DNA from: Paraflavisolibacter caeni
Lineage (GTDB): Bacteria > Bacteroidota > Bacteroidia > Chitinophagales > Chitinophagaceae
Direction of reading: 5' to 3'
Length of the DNA stretch: 64,000 bases
NCBI RefSeq assembly: GCF_025628885.1
Contig: NZ_JAOTIF010000019.1
Coordinates: 1 to 64,000 of the forward strand
In this document: piece after piece, positions 25,249 to 35,100 of the stretch
Layout: every line of letters starts with the position of its first letter
Numbering within the stretch: the stretch's first letter is position 1
The notes under the pieces: model-generated
What the model saw: only the letters and a program-made list of their open reading frames with translations
What the model was told of the DNA's origin: nothing
Databases searched by the model: none
Translations under genes and position numbers: made by a program

Positions 25249-27069
25249 ATGAACAACGAGTCAACAATTCATGTGCATGGTGCGGAAATAGAGACACATG
25301 AAATTCATCATGATGGAAATGGACATCCCCATCATAAAGAAACTTTTATAACAAAATACATTTTCAGCCAGGATCACAAAACTATCTCAAAGCAATTTTT
25401 GATTACAGGTATAATCTGGGCAATTGTGGGAGGTTTGTTTTCTGTACTTTTCAGATTGCAGTTGGGTTATCCTGGACAAAGTTTTGCTATTTTGGAAACT
25501 TTCTTTGGCAAGTGGGCTGAAGGAGGCCAAATTAAGCCAGAATTTTACTATGCATTGGTAACGATGCATGGAACTGTTATGGTGTTTTTTGTATTAACTG
25601 GTGGATTAAGTGGAACATTTGCCAACCTGCTGATTCCTCTGCAAATTGGTGCTAGAGACATGGCTTCACCCTTAATGAATATGCTATCCTACTGGTTCTT
25701 CTTTTTAGCCAGCATGATCATGTTGTCTTCCTTGTTTGTTGAAACTGGTCCTGCAAGTGGTGGTTGGACATCTTATCCACCATTGAGTGCATTAGGTCAG
25801 GCTTCAATAGGTTCAAAAATTGGTATGGATCTTTGGATCACCAGTATGGCCATGTTTGTAGTTTCTTCATTATTAGGTAATTTGAACTACATAGCTACCA
25901 TATTAAACATGCGTACAAAAGGCATGAGCATGACAAGATTGCCATTGACAATTTGGTCGCTATTTTTTACAGCTATTCTTGGTGTACTTTCTTTTCCAGT
26001 TTTATTGTCAGGTTTTATTCTTTTATTGTTTGACCGTAACCTTGGAACAAGTTTTTATTTAAGTGATATTTTTGTTAATGGACAAATATTGCCAAATGAA
26101 GGTGGAAGTCCAATATTATATGAGCACTTATTTTGGTTTTTAGGACACCCAGAGGTATATATTGTAATATTACCTGCAATGGGAATGGTATCAGAAATCC
26201 TGAGTATCAATTCCAGAAAGCCAATCTTTGGTTATATGGCAATGATCGGTTCTTTATTTGCCATTTGTATTTTAGCCTTACTTGTTTGGGCTCACCATAT
26301 GTTTGTAAGTGGTATGAATCCATTCCTTGGTTCTTTCTTCGTATTACTCACTTTATTAATCGCAATTCCATCATCGATAAAAGTATTTAACTGGCTGACA
26401 ACTATATGGAGAGGAAATATAAGGTTTACACCAGCAATGCTTTTTGCTATTGGTTTTGTTAGTTTATTTATTTCTGGTGGTTTGACTGGAATTTGGTTGG
26501 GTAATGCTACCATAGATATTCACATACATGATACAGTGTTTGTAGTTGCGCATTTCCATATCGTAATGGGTGTATCCGCTTTCTTTGGCATGTTTGCGGG
26601 TGTTTATCATTGGTTTCCTAAAATGTATGGACGTTTTATGAACAATACACTTGGTTACATACATTTTTGGATCACTTTTATAGGTGCCTACCTTATATTT
26701 TGGCCTATGCACTACGAAGGTCTCGCTGGGGTACCTCGGAGATACCTGGATAGAAGTATCTGGACTTCCTTTAACCAATTCGGTGATTTGAATAAAGTAA
26801 TCACAATTGTTACCATTGTTGTATTTGCTGTTCAATTGATGTTTGTGTTTAATTTCTTTTATTCCATCTGGAAAGGAAGAAAGGTGCGCACTTTGAATCC
26901 TTGGTCAGCTACTACGCTGGAGTGGACAACTCCAGTTAACCCAGGACATGGAAACTGGGTAGGCGAAATTCCAGAAGTTCACCGTTGGGCATATGATTAC
27001 AGTAAAGATGGTCGTGACTTTATTCCACAGACAGAGCCTGTTGGTGCGAATGAGACGACGGAACACTGA
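25249..27069 (+). CDS. ctaD: cytochrome c oxidase subunit I
   Basis: A 606-residue heme-copper oxidase core with twelve or more helices. Seen are the low-spin heme His in YALVTMHGTVMVFF, the CuB His and cross-linked Tyr in GHPEVYIVILPAMG, the His-His pair in VWAHHMFVSGM, and the final heme ligands in HDTVFVVAHFHIVMG. It reduces oxygen to water and pumps protons. The N-terminal ~45 residues are His-rich (HVHGAEIETHEIHHDGNGHPHHKE), which is unusual and may bind metal. Confidence 0.95.
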   Translation: MNNESTIHVHGAEIETHEIHHDGNGHPHHKETFITKYIFSQDHKTISKQFLITGIIWAIVGGLFSVLFRLQLGYPGQSFAILETFFGKWAEGGQIKPEFYYALVTMHGTVMVFFVLTGGLSGTFANLLIPLQIGARDMASPLMNMLSYWFFFLASMIMLSSLFVETGPASGGWTSYPPLSALGQASIGSKIGMDLWITSMAMFVVSSLLGNLNYIATILNMRTKGMSMTRLPLTIWSLFFTAILGVLSFPVLLSGFILLLFDRNLGTSFYLSDIFVNGQILPNEGGSPILYEHLFWFLGHPEVYIVILPAMGMVSEILSINSRKPIFGYMAMIGSLFAICILALLVWAHHMFVSGMNPFLGSFFVLLTLLIAIPSSIKVFNWLTTIWRGNIRFTPAMLFAIGFVSLFISGGLTGIWLGNATIDIHIHDTVFVVAHFHIVMGVSAFFGMFAGVYHWFPKMYGRFMNNTLGYIHFWITFIGAYLIFWPMHYEGLAGVPRRYLDRSIWTSFNQFGDLNKVITIVTIVVFAVQLMFVFNFFYSIWKGRKVRTLNPWSATTLEWTTPVNPGHGNWVGEIPEVHRWAYDYSKDGRDFIPQTEPVGANETTEH

Positions 27070-27072
27070 GAG

Positions 27073-27120
27073 AAATGACGAGTAATTAGAATGACGAACG
27101 ACGGATTGAAAGAGGGGAAG
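27073..27120. repeat. AATGACGAGTAATTAGAATGACGAACGACGG repeat
   Basis: Two diverged copies of the GAATGACGAATG motif, followed by GATTGAAAGAGGGGA, fill the start of the ctaD-ctaB gap. They interrupt the otherwise tight oxidase operon. Confidence 0.7.
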
Positions 27121-27187
27121 TGACTGATTGATTAGGAATAATTAATTATTGAAGTGAAATAGAATTTGATAATACGTGAGGTTGAAA

Positions 27188-28183
27188 ATGGTGGAGCAAG
27201 AATTAAGTATTTCAGAGAAAATAAAGGTGTTCAATACTGATGATTTTGGACACCGGAAATTTTCTAAGCATTATAAACAAGGAACAGTAGTGAACGAATC
27301 ATCTCAACCGGCAAATCGTGCAGAAAGAGCGGTAATGAAAGATTACCTTTTGTTGATAAAGCCATCGTTGAGTATAATGGTTGTGTTTTCGAGCATAATC
27401 TCCTACCTATTGGCACCAAAAGTGGTAGCCTTTGATTGGAAGATGGTAGTTCTTTTATTTGCGGGCGGTATGTTGGTAACAGGAAGTGCCAATGCCATTA
27501 ACCAGGTAGTGGAAAAGGAAACCGATGCTGTAATGAAAAGAACAGCAAAAAGACCTATTGCTGCGGGACGAATGAGTGTGTTGCATGGATGGGTATTTGC
27601 TATTTTATCAGGATTGGCAGGTATATTGATCCTTGGCTACTTTTTTAATTGGTTGAGTGCAGGATTGGCAGCATTCAGTTTATTTCTGTATGCTTTTATA
27701 TACACACCATTAAAAAAAGTAAGTGCAATATCTGTATTGGTTGGTGCTTTTCCTGGTGCTCTTCCTTGTTTAATTGGATGGGCTGCCGGGGATGATCAAT
27801 TGAGTCTTGGAGGATGGGTGCTATTTGCTATACAATTTTTATGGCAGTTTCCCCATTTTTGGGCTATTGCATGGGTTGCACATACTGATTACAGTACAGC
27901 AGGATTTAAACTATTGCCAAGTGATAAAGGCCCAACTAAGTTTACCGCTTTGCAAACGATCATATATTCACTTTTATTAATTCCTGTTGGTGTTATTCCG
28001 TACTATATTGAAATGAATGGCTTAATAGGGTTGATAATCGTTTCTCTGGCAAATATTTTCCTGGTAGTTCAGTGTATCAGGTTGTACAGGGATATGAGTG
28101 TTAAATCGGCAAGGCGAGTAATGTTTAGCAGTTATATTCATTTGCCTGTTGTATTATTGGCTATGTTGTTTGATAAAGTGTAA
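27188..28183 (+). CDS. ctaB: protoheme IX farnesyltransferase
   Basis: A UbiA-family heme O synthase with about nine helices. The prenyl-diphosphate motif is NAINQVVEKETDAVMKRTAKRP, read as N-x-x-x-E-x-D plus R-T-x-x-R-P; the second Asp-rich loop is VAHTDYSTAGFKLLP. It makes heme O, the precursor of heme A for the oxidase next door. ATG 27188 keeps a 49-residue hydrophilic leader that is longer than usual; ATG 27335 (MKDYLLLIKPSLS) would give the classic length and may be the real start. Confidence 0.9.
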   Translation: MVEQELSISEKIKVFNTDDFGHRKFSKHYKQGTVVNESSQPANRAERAVMKDYLLLIKPSLSIMVVFSSIISYLLAPKVVAFDWKMVVLLFAGGMLVTGSANAINQVVEKETDAVMKRTAKRPIAAGRMSVLHGWVFAILSGLAGILILGYFFNWLSAGLAAFSLFLYAFIYTPLKKVSAISVLVGAFPGALPCLIGWAAGDDQLSLGGWVLFAIQFLWQFPHFWAIAWVAHTDYSTAGFKLLPSDKGPTKFTALQTIIYSLLLIPVGVIPYYIEMNGLIGLIIVSLANIFLVVQCIRLYRDMSVKSARRVMFSSYIHLPVVLLAMLFDKV

Positions 28184-28190
28184 GGAATGA

Positions 28191-28231
28191 AGAATGATTC
28201 GAATCAGCCAGAGGCGGAAACGTGCGAATGG
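28191..28231. repeat. diverged composite hairpin repeat
   Basis: GAATGATTCGAATCAGCCAGAGGCGGAAACGTGCGAATGG is the third copy of the composite element. One stem arm has changed (CAGCC against GGCGG), so its hairpin is weakened. Confidence 0.7.
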
Positions 28232-28272
28232 CAAATAAGATTTAATGAATCAAGAAAATATAATAGAAAGAA

Positions 28273-28839
28273 ATGGTAATTGTGAGTAATCAACGAAATA
28301 ATAGAATGCATCCTCACAAATTTGCGCTTTGGGTAGCCATAGCAAGTATCATTATGATGTTTGCTGGTCTGACCAGTGCTTATATTGTGAAGAGTAAACT
28401 GGCAAATTGGGAGGTTGTAGAAATTCCAACATATTTTATTTATTCTACTGCATGCATTATCATTAGTAGTTTGACCATCCAGGGAGCATTGCGCAGCTTC
28501 AAGCAACGTAATATGAGCCAATACCGGACCTTATTGATGGTGACTTTATTCCTTGGTATATGTTTTCTGGCACTTCAATATTTGGGTTTCAGTTGGCTAT
28601 GGGAAAATGGTGTCAGGTTTAGAGGAGCAGGTGCTGGGCAATTTCTTTATATCATTGCCGGTTTGCATGCATTGCATGTTGCAGGTGGGATCATAGCTTT
28701 GATCGTTATTATATTAAGGACATTAATAGGAAGAAAAAAAGTTTATAATTCAGTAGGTTTAGAAGTGTTAAGTACCTATTGGCATTTTGTTGATGTGCTA
28801 TGGGTATATTTATTAATATTTTTCATTTGGTTAGGATAG
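28273..28839 (+). CDS. short cytochrome oxidase subunit III-like protein
   Basis: A 188-residue membrane protein with five helices matching the C-terminal five of subunit III (AIASIIMMFAGLTSAYIV; LLMVTLFLGICFLALQYLG; FLYIIAGLHALHVAGGIIALI; TYWHFVDVLWVYLLIFFIWLG). The closing W-H-F-V-D-x-x-W-V-Y motif is diagnostic. A second, longer subunit III gene follows 47 bp later. The two may be alternative or jointly used subunits. ATG 28306 (MHPHKFAL) is an alternative start. Confidence 0.88.
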   Translation: MVIVSNQRNNRMHPHKFALWVAIASIIMMFAGLTSAYIVKSKLANWEVVEIPTYFIYSTACIIISSLTIQGALRSFKQRNMSQYRTLLMVTLFLGICFLALQYLGFSWLWENGVRFRGAGAGQFLYIIAGLHALHVAGGIIALIVIILRTLIGRKKVYNSVGLEVLSTYWHFVDVLWVYLLIFFIWLG

Positions 28840-28886
28840 GATCATTTATATTGTTTTAAAAGTAATTCGTAAATCGTAAATTCTTT

Positions 28887-29762
28887 ATGGCGACAACTGC
28901 TGTAGCAATTAAAAACAACTGGTGGAGTGGAGGAAAAAGTCCGTTTAATGTAGAGTACGGAAAGCTGATGATGTGGTATTTCTTAATAAGTGATGCCTTT
29001 ACTTTTGGTGCCTTTTTAATTTCATATGGTACCATCCGCTTTTCACAAAATTATTGGCCAAACCCAAATGCAGTTTATAATGCATTTCCTGGTACAGGGC
29101 ATGCCAATTTACCATTGGCTTTCGTAAGCTTAATGACTTTTATTTTGATCTTTAGTTCTGTAACTATGGTATTGGCAGTTCATGCAGGTCATCATAACAA
29201 TAAAAAAGATGTAGTTAAATGGTTGGCCTGGACAGTTATTGGGGGATTGGCTTTCCTTGCTTGTCAAGCCTGGGAATGGACACACTTAATTACGGGTTAT
29301 CATGTAGTATTAACCGGCAATCATTTGGATGTAGTTGGAACCACCGTTACAGGAAATCCCTGGGGTGTGCATATAGATAGGGCTGCAACAATTGCCGATG
29401 CATTGAAAAATACACCACATGAAGCACTAGTGAATGTAGTACATACGCAGCATCATGATATGAGCCACCATCAATTGGCCGCAATGAGTGATGACCAACT
29501 GAGAGGGATGCTTAATTTAGCAGAGCTTCATGTTACAGAAAAAGGCCCTGTTGCTTTCGGCGGCTTCTTCTTTGGTATTACCGGCTTCCATGGCTTCCAC
29601 GTTTTCTCAGGAGTTATCATTAATAGCATTATGTTAATAATGGCTCAGAAAGATGTATTTGCTAAAAGAGGTCATTACCTGATGATAGAAAAAGCAGGTT
29701 TATATTGGCACTTTGTAGATTTAGTTTGGGTTTTTGTATTCCTTTGCTTTTATCTAATTTAA
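28887..29762 (+). CDS. ctaE: cytochrome c oxidase subunit III
   Basis: A 291-residue protein with the subunit III pattern (MWYFLISDAFTFGAFLISYG; LVSLMTFILIFSSVTMVLAV; final YWHFVDLVWVFVFLCFYLI). Between the middle helices lies a loop of about 85 residues (137-222) rich in His, including HTQHHDMSHHQ, that the short paralogue upstream lacks. Subunit III stabilises proton uptake by subunit I and has no redox cofactor. Followed by subunit IV 21 bp later. Confidence 0.92.
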   Translation: MATTAVAIKNNWWSGGKSPFNVEYGKLMMWYFLISDAFTFGAFLISYGTIRFSQNYWPNPNAVYNAFPGTGHANLPLAFVSLMTFILIFSSVTMVLAVHAGHHNNKKDVVKWLAWTVIGGLAFLACQAWEWTHLITGYHVVLTGNHLDVVGTTVTGNPWGVHIDRAATIADALKNTPHEALVNVVHTQHHDMSHHQLAAMSDDQLRGMLNLAELHVTEKGPVAFGGFFFGITGFHGFHVFSGVIINSIMLIMAQKDVFAKRGHYLMIEKAGLYWHFVDLVWVFVFLCFYLI

Positions 29763-29783
29763 TTATTCAAAAAGAATTTTGAA

Positions 29784-30212
29784 ATGGACCAACTTTCACA
29801 ATCAACGGAAATTACGTATCACCACGAGCCAGCAGAAGATACAAGCAGGATTTGGAAAACCTTTTGGATCTTACTTGGAATTACAGTTATAGAACTTGGC
29901 CTTGGCTTATTTATGTATCTCTTACCTATTCCTGCGTGGGTAGACGTATTTATTAAAGGTGTGATTGTCATATTGACTATGGCTAAAGCCTTTTATATAG
30001 TTAGTATATTTATGCACTTAGGAGATGAGATCAGGAATATGATCATGACAATAGCTCTTCCTTTATTGTTATTTATTTGGTTTATCGCTGCTTTCCTGTG
30101 GGATGGAAACGAATTTCGAACCAGTAGGAATCGTTATGATAAACATTTCCAGGAACAAACAATGAAAAGGCAGATAAGGATGGGAGACACTTCACAGCAT
30201 AGTTTTGAATGA
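29784..30212 (+). CDS. ctaF: cytochrome c oxidase subunit IV-like protein
   Basis: A 142-residue protein with three membrane helices: WKTFWILLGITVIELGLGLFMY, VFIKGVIVILTMAKAFYIVSIFMHLGDE, and IALPLLLFIWFIAAFLWDGNEF. This is the CyoD/CtaF (COX4_pro) layout. The last gene before the terminator, it closes the act-cta transcript. Its charged tail (FQEQTMKRQIRMGDTSQ) is cytosolic. Confidence 0.88.
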   Translation: MDQLSQSTEITYHHEPAEDTSRIWKTFWILLGITVIELGLGLFMYLLPIPAWVDVFIKGVIVILTMAKAFYIVSIFMHLGDEIRNMIMTIALPLLLFIWFIAAFLWDGNEFRTSRNRYDKHFQEQTMKRQIRMGDTSQHSFE

Positions 30213-30256
30213 TGTATAACTGATCATTTCTTTTATCAAAATATTTAAATGCCCTT

Positions 30257-30294
30257 CACCGTCGCAATCATAAATTTGCGGCGGTGTTTTTTTT
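30257..30294 (+). terminator. intrinsic terminator directly abutting the sco start codon
   Basis: CACCGTCGCAA (30257-30267) pairs with TTGCGGCGGTG (30276-30286; one G-T pair), followed by eight T (30287-30294). The next three bases are the sco ATG. It ends the oxidase operon or acts as an attenuator for sco. Confidence 0.85.
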
Positions 30295-31092
30295 ATGAAT
30301 AAAAAAGCTTTTTTAGGATTATTGGTTGCGGTTGCCATACCTCTTGTCAGTTACCTGATCATGAGGTCTTTGGGCAAGGACATTGGTGTCATGCCTCGCC
30401 ATTTTATTTATGATACAGTTCATTCAGTCACCAAAAATGGAAAGCTGGAAAATGATACTGTGTGGCATAAAATTCCGGATTTCTCATTTGTCAATCAGCT
30501 GCATGATACTGTAGGCTGGAAGGATATAGGTGATAAAATTGTGGTGGCAGATTTCTTTTTTACCAGGTGTCCAACAATTTGTCCGAAGTTGACCCTAAAT
30601 ATGAAACTCCTGCAGGATCATATCCGGACATCGGAAAAGGTAGGAGACCGTTTCCCACGTTTTGTTCAATTCCTTTCTTTTTCAGTTGATCCGGAGCGGG
30701 ATGATGTACCTGCATTAAAACATTGGGCTGATCGTTTTCAAATTAATCCGGAAAACTGGTGGTTACTTACAGGTAATAAAAAAGAAATCTATGACCTTTC
30801 GATTAATCATTTTAAACTTGGATTGGTTGATGGTAAAGGGATAGATACGGGTTTCTTTCATACCGATTACATGGTATTGATCGATAAAAACAGGAACATA
30901 CGTGGGTATTATCATGGATTGGATACTACTGAAGTTCAACAACTTGCAAGAGATATTGTATTGCTTTCATTAGAAAAAGACCCTAACCGAAAAGGTGTAT
31001 TTGCCGGAAAGCTAGAAATGCTTGCTGTCATCTTTTTTATTACCATTATTGGGATTGTTTTGTTGGTTTACCTTTTAAAACGTTATAAATGA
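30295..31092 (+). CDS. sco: SCO1/SenC copper chaperone
   Basis: A 265-residue membrane-anchored thioredoxin-fold protein. The N-terminal helix (KKAFLGLLVAVAIPLVSYLIM) anchors it; the copper site is CPTIC (Cys92, Cys96) plus the His in FFHTDYMVLID. A C-terminal helix (MLAVIFFITIIGIVLLVYLL) gives a second anchor, which is less common. SCO proteins deliver copper to the CuA centre of subunit II. It overlaps the next gene by 4 bp. Confidence 0.92.
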   Translation: MNKKAFLGLLVAVAIPLVSYLIMRSLGKDIGVMPRHFIYDTVHSVTKNGKLENDTVWHKIPDFSFVNQLHDTVGWKDIGDKIVVADFFFTRCPTICPKLTLNMKLLQDHIRTSEKVGDRFPRFVQFLSFSVDPERDDVPALKHWADRFQINPENWWLLTGNKKEIYDLSINHFKLGLVDGKGIDTGFFHTDYMVLIDKNRNIRGYYHGLDTTEVQQLARDIVLLSLEKDPNRKGVFAGKLEMLAVIFFITIIGIVLLVYLLKRYK

Positions 31093-31667
31093 ATATTACT
31101 ATTACGAAGAATGATACAAAAGCAAGGATAATCATATTCATTTTCTCTATAATAGTATTTTTTGCTGTTACTGCCTTAGAGAGAGTAACCCTAAATGTCC
31201 ATTTAGGCTTTGATGAACATTTGTTTGCAAAGTTGAATGCAATTATCAACTCGATAGTAGCGGTATTACTATTAGCAGGTATTGTAACGGCAAAACAGGG
31301 GATGTATAAAAGCCATCAAAAAATTATGCTTTCAGCGATGGGATTATCGGTGCTTTTCCTGGTTAGTTACATTTGCCATCATTTATTTGCAGGTTCAACT
31401 TTATATGGAGATGTAGACAAAAATGGTATTGTAAGTGCAGCAGAAAAGCTTGAAGTTGGTAATATGCGCATGGTCTATTTTTTCATATTGAGCACCCATA
31501 TTTTGCTTGCGGGTTTATCACTGCCTCTGATCTTATTTACGGCATACAGGGCACTAATCAACGAAAATGCCGTGCATCGTAAGCTGGCTAAGATCACATG
31601 GCCCATTTGGTTTTATGTAGCGTTATCAGGGCCAGTAGTTTACTTGATGATCAGCCAATATTATTGA
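31089..31667 (+). CDS. DUF420 membrane protein with an EF-hand-like loop
   Basis: A 192-residue protein with five helices. KLNAIINSIVAVLLLAGIVTAKQGMYKSHQKIM and SYICHHLF are DUF420 hallmarks; this family (CtaM-like) helps heme-copper oxidase maturation. Residues 108-119 (DVDKNGIVSAAE) match a calcium-binding EF-hand loop, D-x-D-x-N-G-x-x-x-x-x-E, placed in an extracytosolic loop. ATGA overlap with sco implies translational coupling. Confidence 0.88.
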   Translation: MNITITKNDTKARIIIFIFSIIVFFAVTALERVTLNVHLGFDEHLFAKLNAIINSIVAVLLLAGIVTAKQGMYKSHQKIMLSAMGLSVLFLVSYICHHLFAGSTLYGDVDKNGIVSAAEKLEVGNMRMVYFFILSTHILLAGLSLPLILFTAYRALINENAVHRKLAKITWPIWFYVALSGPVVYLMISQYY

Positions 31668-31700
31668 GTGACGAATGATACGGAAGACGAATTGAGAAAG

Positions 31701-31737
31701 ACAGCAAAGGTGTAGTTGAGCTACACCTTTGCTGTTA
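31701..31737. terminator. bidirectional terminator, 15-bp perfect stem
   Basis: ACAGCAAAGGTGTAG (31701-31715) pairs perfectly with CTACACCTTTGCTGT (31721-31735) over a TTGAG loop. It lies between the DUF420 gene and the convergent small gene at 31751 and can serve both. Confidence 0.85.
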
Positions 31738-31750
31738 TTAGAAGCCTGTT

Positions 31751-31954
31751 TTACCAGCCTTGTTTAGCCACTCCGGACTTTATTGCTGCTAAAGCTTTTT
31801 CTTCATTACATAAGGTGGTTAGTTTATTTCCTTTTCCATCGTGCCCCTGAACCATATAGGCACCTTTTGCTGTTTTTGTAATTACTGCATCCTGGATAGG
31901 CACGTTTTTCTCTTTGGTTTTCACGTTATAAGCTGTCAGGTTTACTTCTGCCAT
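31751..31954 (-). CDS. small conserved-looking unknown protein
   Basis: A 67-residue basic soluble protein (MAEVNLTAYNVKTKEKNVPIQDAVITKTAKGAYMVQGHDGKGNKL...). The pattern of a two-strand hairpin around GAYMVQGHDGKGNKL and the C-terminal helix EEKALAAIKSG suggests a tiny beta-beta-alpha domain of the kind seen in ribosome- or nucleic-acid-associated small proteins. Function not recognised. It has a terminator and a leader rich in A, as normal for Bacteroidota genes. Confidence 0.72.
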   Translation of the reverse strand: MAEVNLTAYNVKTKEKNVPIQDAVITKTAKGAYMVQGHDGKGNKLTTLCNEEKALAAIKSGVAKQGW

Positions 31955-32096
31955 TTTTTATTGTTTTTTATTAAAGAAAAGGGTGATTTATTATATGTTG
32001 TGGCAAATCAAAGGCCAAACTGGCAATTGGATTAATGTTCAGTTTACAAAAAGTGTACCGCGCCAGTCCTGTTGGTTTCTAACATTTCCTTAGCAC

Positions 32097-32117
32097 ACGA
32101 ACATACCTAATGTTCGT
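32097..32117. promoter_or_regulatory. palindrome ACGAACAT-N5-ATGTTCGT
   Basis: A perfect 8+5+8 inverted repeat (32097-32104 and 32110-32117), 75 bp before the start of the large HExxH protein and 142 bp upstream of the divergent small gene. The size and symmetry suit a dimeric repressor or activator site. Confidence 0.55.
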
Positions 32118-32192
32118 TTAAAGATAATGGAAAGTTTTACGTTAACTGGTGTATAATTTGCTTTATCTCCTTCAACACACAATACCAAGAAT

Positions 32193-35100
32193 ATGAGTAA
32201 GGAAATTTACCGCTTTTTACTTTTTTGGTTTGTTGTTGCTGTTGTAGACATAAATCCTGTTCATAGCCAATATTTTGGACGCAATAAGGTTAATTACAGG
32301 CGAATTGATTTTAAAGTTCTGGAGACCCCCAATTTTGAGATCTATTACTATTTGCAGAATGGAACTGTTCGCGACCGGATAGCACTACAATGCGAACAAT
32401 GGTATCAAATGCACCAAACAGTGCTGAAAGATACCTTTAAGCGGCCGAATCCGGTTATTTTTTATAATAATCATGCTGATTTTCAACAAACACGTGCCAT
32501 AGAAGGAAATATCGAAGTTGGAACCGGTGGTGTAACAGAAGCATTAAAAAGGCGGGTTATTATGCCTTTTATGGAATCGAATGCACAGACCGATCATGTG
32601 TTGGGCCATGAACTTGTACATGCTTTTCAGTATCACCTGATTTTGGATTCTCTAACTATGGATGCAATCGCCAATCTACCCCTGTGGATGGTGGAGGGCA
32701 TGGCTGAATATATGTCTATTGGTTACCAGGATGCTCATACAGCCATTTGGCTACGTAGCGCTGTTGCCGGGAACAGGATGCCGACTTTAAAGGATTTAAC
32801 GAACCATCCAGATTTATATTTCCCCTATAGGTGGGGTGAAGCTTTTTGGGCTTTTGTAGCTGGCACTTGGGGAGAGCAGATGATTAAGAGGCTATTTATG
32901 CGCACGGCGAGGGATGGTTATGAAAATGCTATCAAAGAGATTTTGGGAATTGATGCCCAGAAGTTCTCAGAAAAGTGGCAGGAAGCACTTCGGAGAGCCT
33001 ATACACCCTATCAAAGAACAACCTCTACCTATGCTTTAGGGAAGAAACTTGTTGTGAAACATGATGCCGGTGAGCTGAACATTGTACCTAGTATAAGTCC
33101 TGATGGCAGCAGGGTTGCCTTCTGGACTGAGCGGAACCTGTTTAGGCTTGATTTATATGTGGCAGATGCAGAAACTGGTGATAACCTGGAGAGGGTCACA
33201 TCTCACTCATTTACCTCACACGTAGATGAGTATAGTTCATTTGAATCCTCTGTCGCCTGGTCACCAGACAGCAGGCAACTTGCTTTTGTGGCTTTTGCCA
33301 AAGGTAGCAACCGCCTGATCATAGCGCGGGCAGATAAAGGCAGAATCATGCGCCAGATCGATATACCCGGGGTACCTGCTATAAGCAATCCGACCTGGTC
33401 GCCAGATGGGAAAAGCATTGTGGTAACGGGACTTGTTGATGGGCAAAGCGATCTTTACCTTTATCAACTGGAAAGCGGAAAGGTTATACAATTGACCAAT
33501 GACCGTTATTCTGACCTCCAGCCTTCTTATGCTCCCAACGGGAAGTGGATCGTATTTGCAACCGACAGGCTAAGTGTTGACTATAAGCCACAACAGCATT
33601 CCTACAACCATAATATTGCACTATATAACTTTGAATCTAAATCTGTTACCAATCTCGATTTCTTTCCGGGTGCCAATAACCTGAACCCGGTATTTGGGCC
33701 GGATAACCAAGAGATCTATTTCCTTTCTGACCGCGATGGTTTCCGTAACCTATACAGCTATAATATCTATGGCAAACGACTTTACAGGCTGACCAACTAT
33801 TTCACAGGAATTACCGGAGTTACGATGTTTGCACCAGCTATCAGTGCTTCCAGGCAGCAAAATAAGGTTGCGTATACCTATTACAATAACAACGCTTTTC
33901 TTATTTATACAGCTCCAATCAAGTCTTTTAATCCTGTTGCAGTTGATACAAACGCTGTAAACATGCAGGCTGCTATTCTGCCACCTTTTGCCCGTACAGG
34001 GCTAAATCTTGTGCAACGGAATCTTACTGAATCGCCTGTTGACAGATATTCAATTGAATCATTTAATCAGGTTTCATATAAACCAAGGTTTCAACTTGAT
34101 TATATAGGAAATACCGGTGTTGGTGTCACCACCGGCCTAGGCTTTGGGATCGGTCTTGTGGGAGGAATCAATGGCATGTTTAGTGATATTTTGGGTAATA
34201 ACCAGTTGTTTGGTGCTATTTCTTTAAACGGGGAACTTTATGATATTGCCGGGCAATTTGCCTATCTGAATCAAAAAAACCGGATAAACTGGGGTGTGAG
34301 TGTATCGCATACTCCTTATTTGAGCGGCGCCCAGTACCTGTTTCTTGATACTTTAGAATCACGGGGGGACGATCCGCAGCAGGTGTTGAACTCCTCAATG
34401 GATCTGTTACGCACATTTGAAGACCAGATATCAGTTTTTGCCTCACGTCCTTTTTCCCAATCCAGGCGTGTTGAGGCCGGTTTGTCTTACGCACGTTATT
34501 ATTACCGGATGGACAGGTATACTGATTATTATGATCCAACGGGCCAGATCTATATTGATAGTAAGAGGGAACGGCAGACTACACCAAAAGGTTATGGTTT
34601 TAGCCAGGGTTATATAGCCTGGGTCAGTGATAATTCAAGTTTTGGGGTTGCTTCACCACTTAGTGGGCATCGATTCCGCTTTGAAGCCGGGAAGTACCTA
34701 GGGGTAGTGAACCTTCAGAATTTATTAGCTGACTACCGGAAGTACTTTCGTTTCGCCCCGGTGACCTTAGCAACGAGGAACTTATATGTAGCCCGTTTCG
34801 GGCGTGATGCTGAGAGCGGCTTATTGCCTCCTCTGTATGTAGGCTATTCCAGCCTGGTAAGAGGATATGAAGCGCTGCAATTTGCAGATAATGGTGATAT
34901 ACATGATGATGTAACCATCAATGACCTTATAGGCAGCAGTATGTATGTAGCCAATGCCGAACTTAGGTATCCATTAACCGGACCTGAGCGATTGTCGAGC
35001 ATTAAATCGCGTTTTTTCCTTTCAGAATTAAATATGTTCACCGATGCTGGTATAGCCTGGGGTAAGAGCAATATAGTTGGTGGATTTAAGAATATTGGAT

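Noticed and set aside
28273-29762. Split subunit III gene (frameshifted into two pieces)
   Set aside because: Both frames have complete helix sets and both end with the W-H-F-V-D motif, so they are two separate paralogues.
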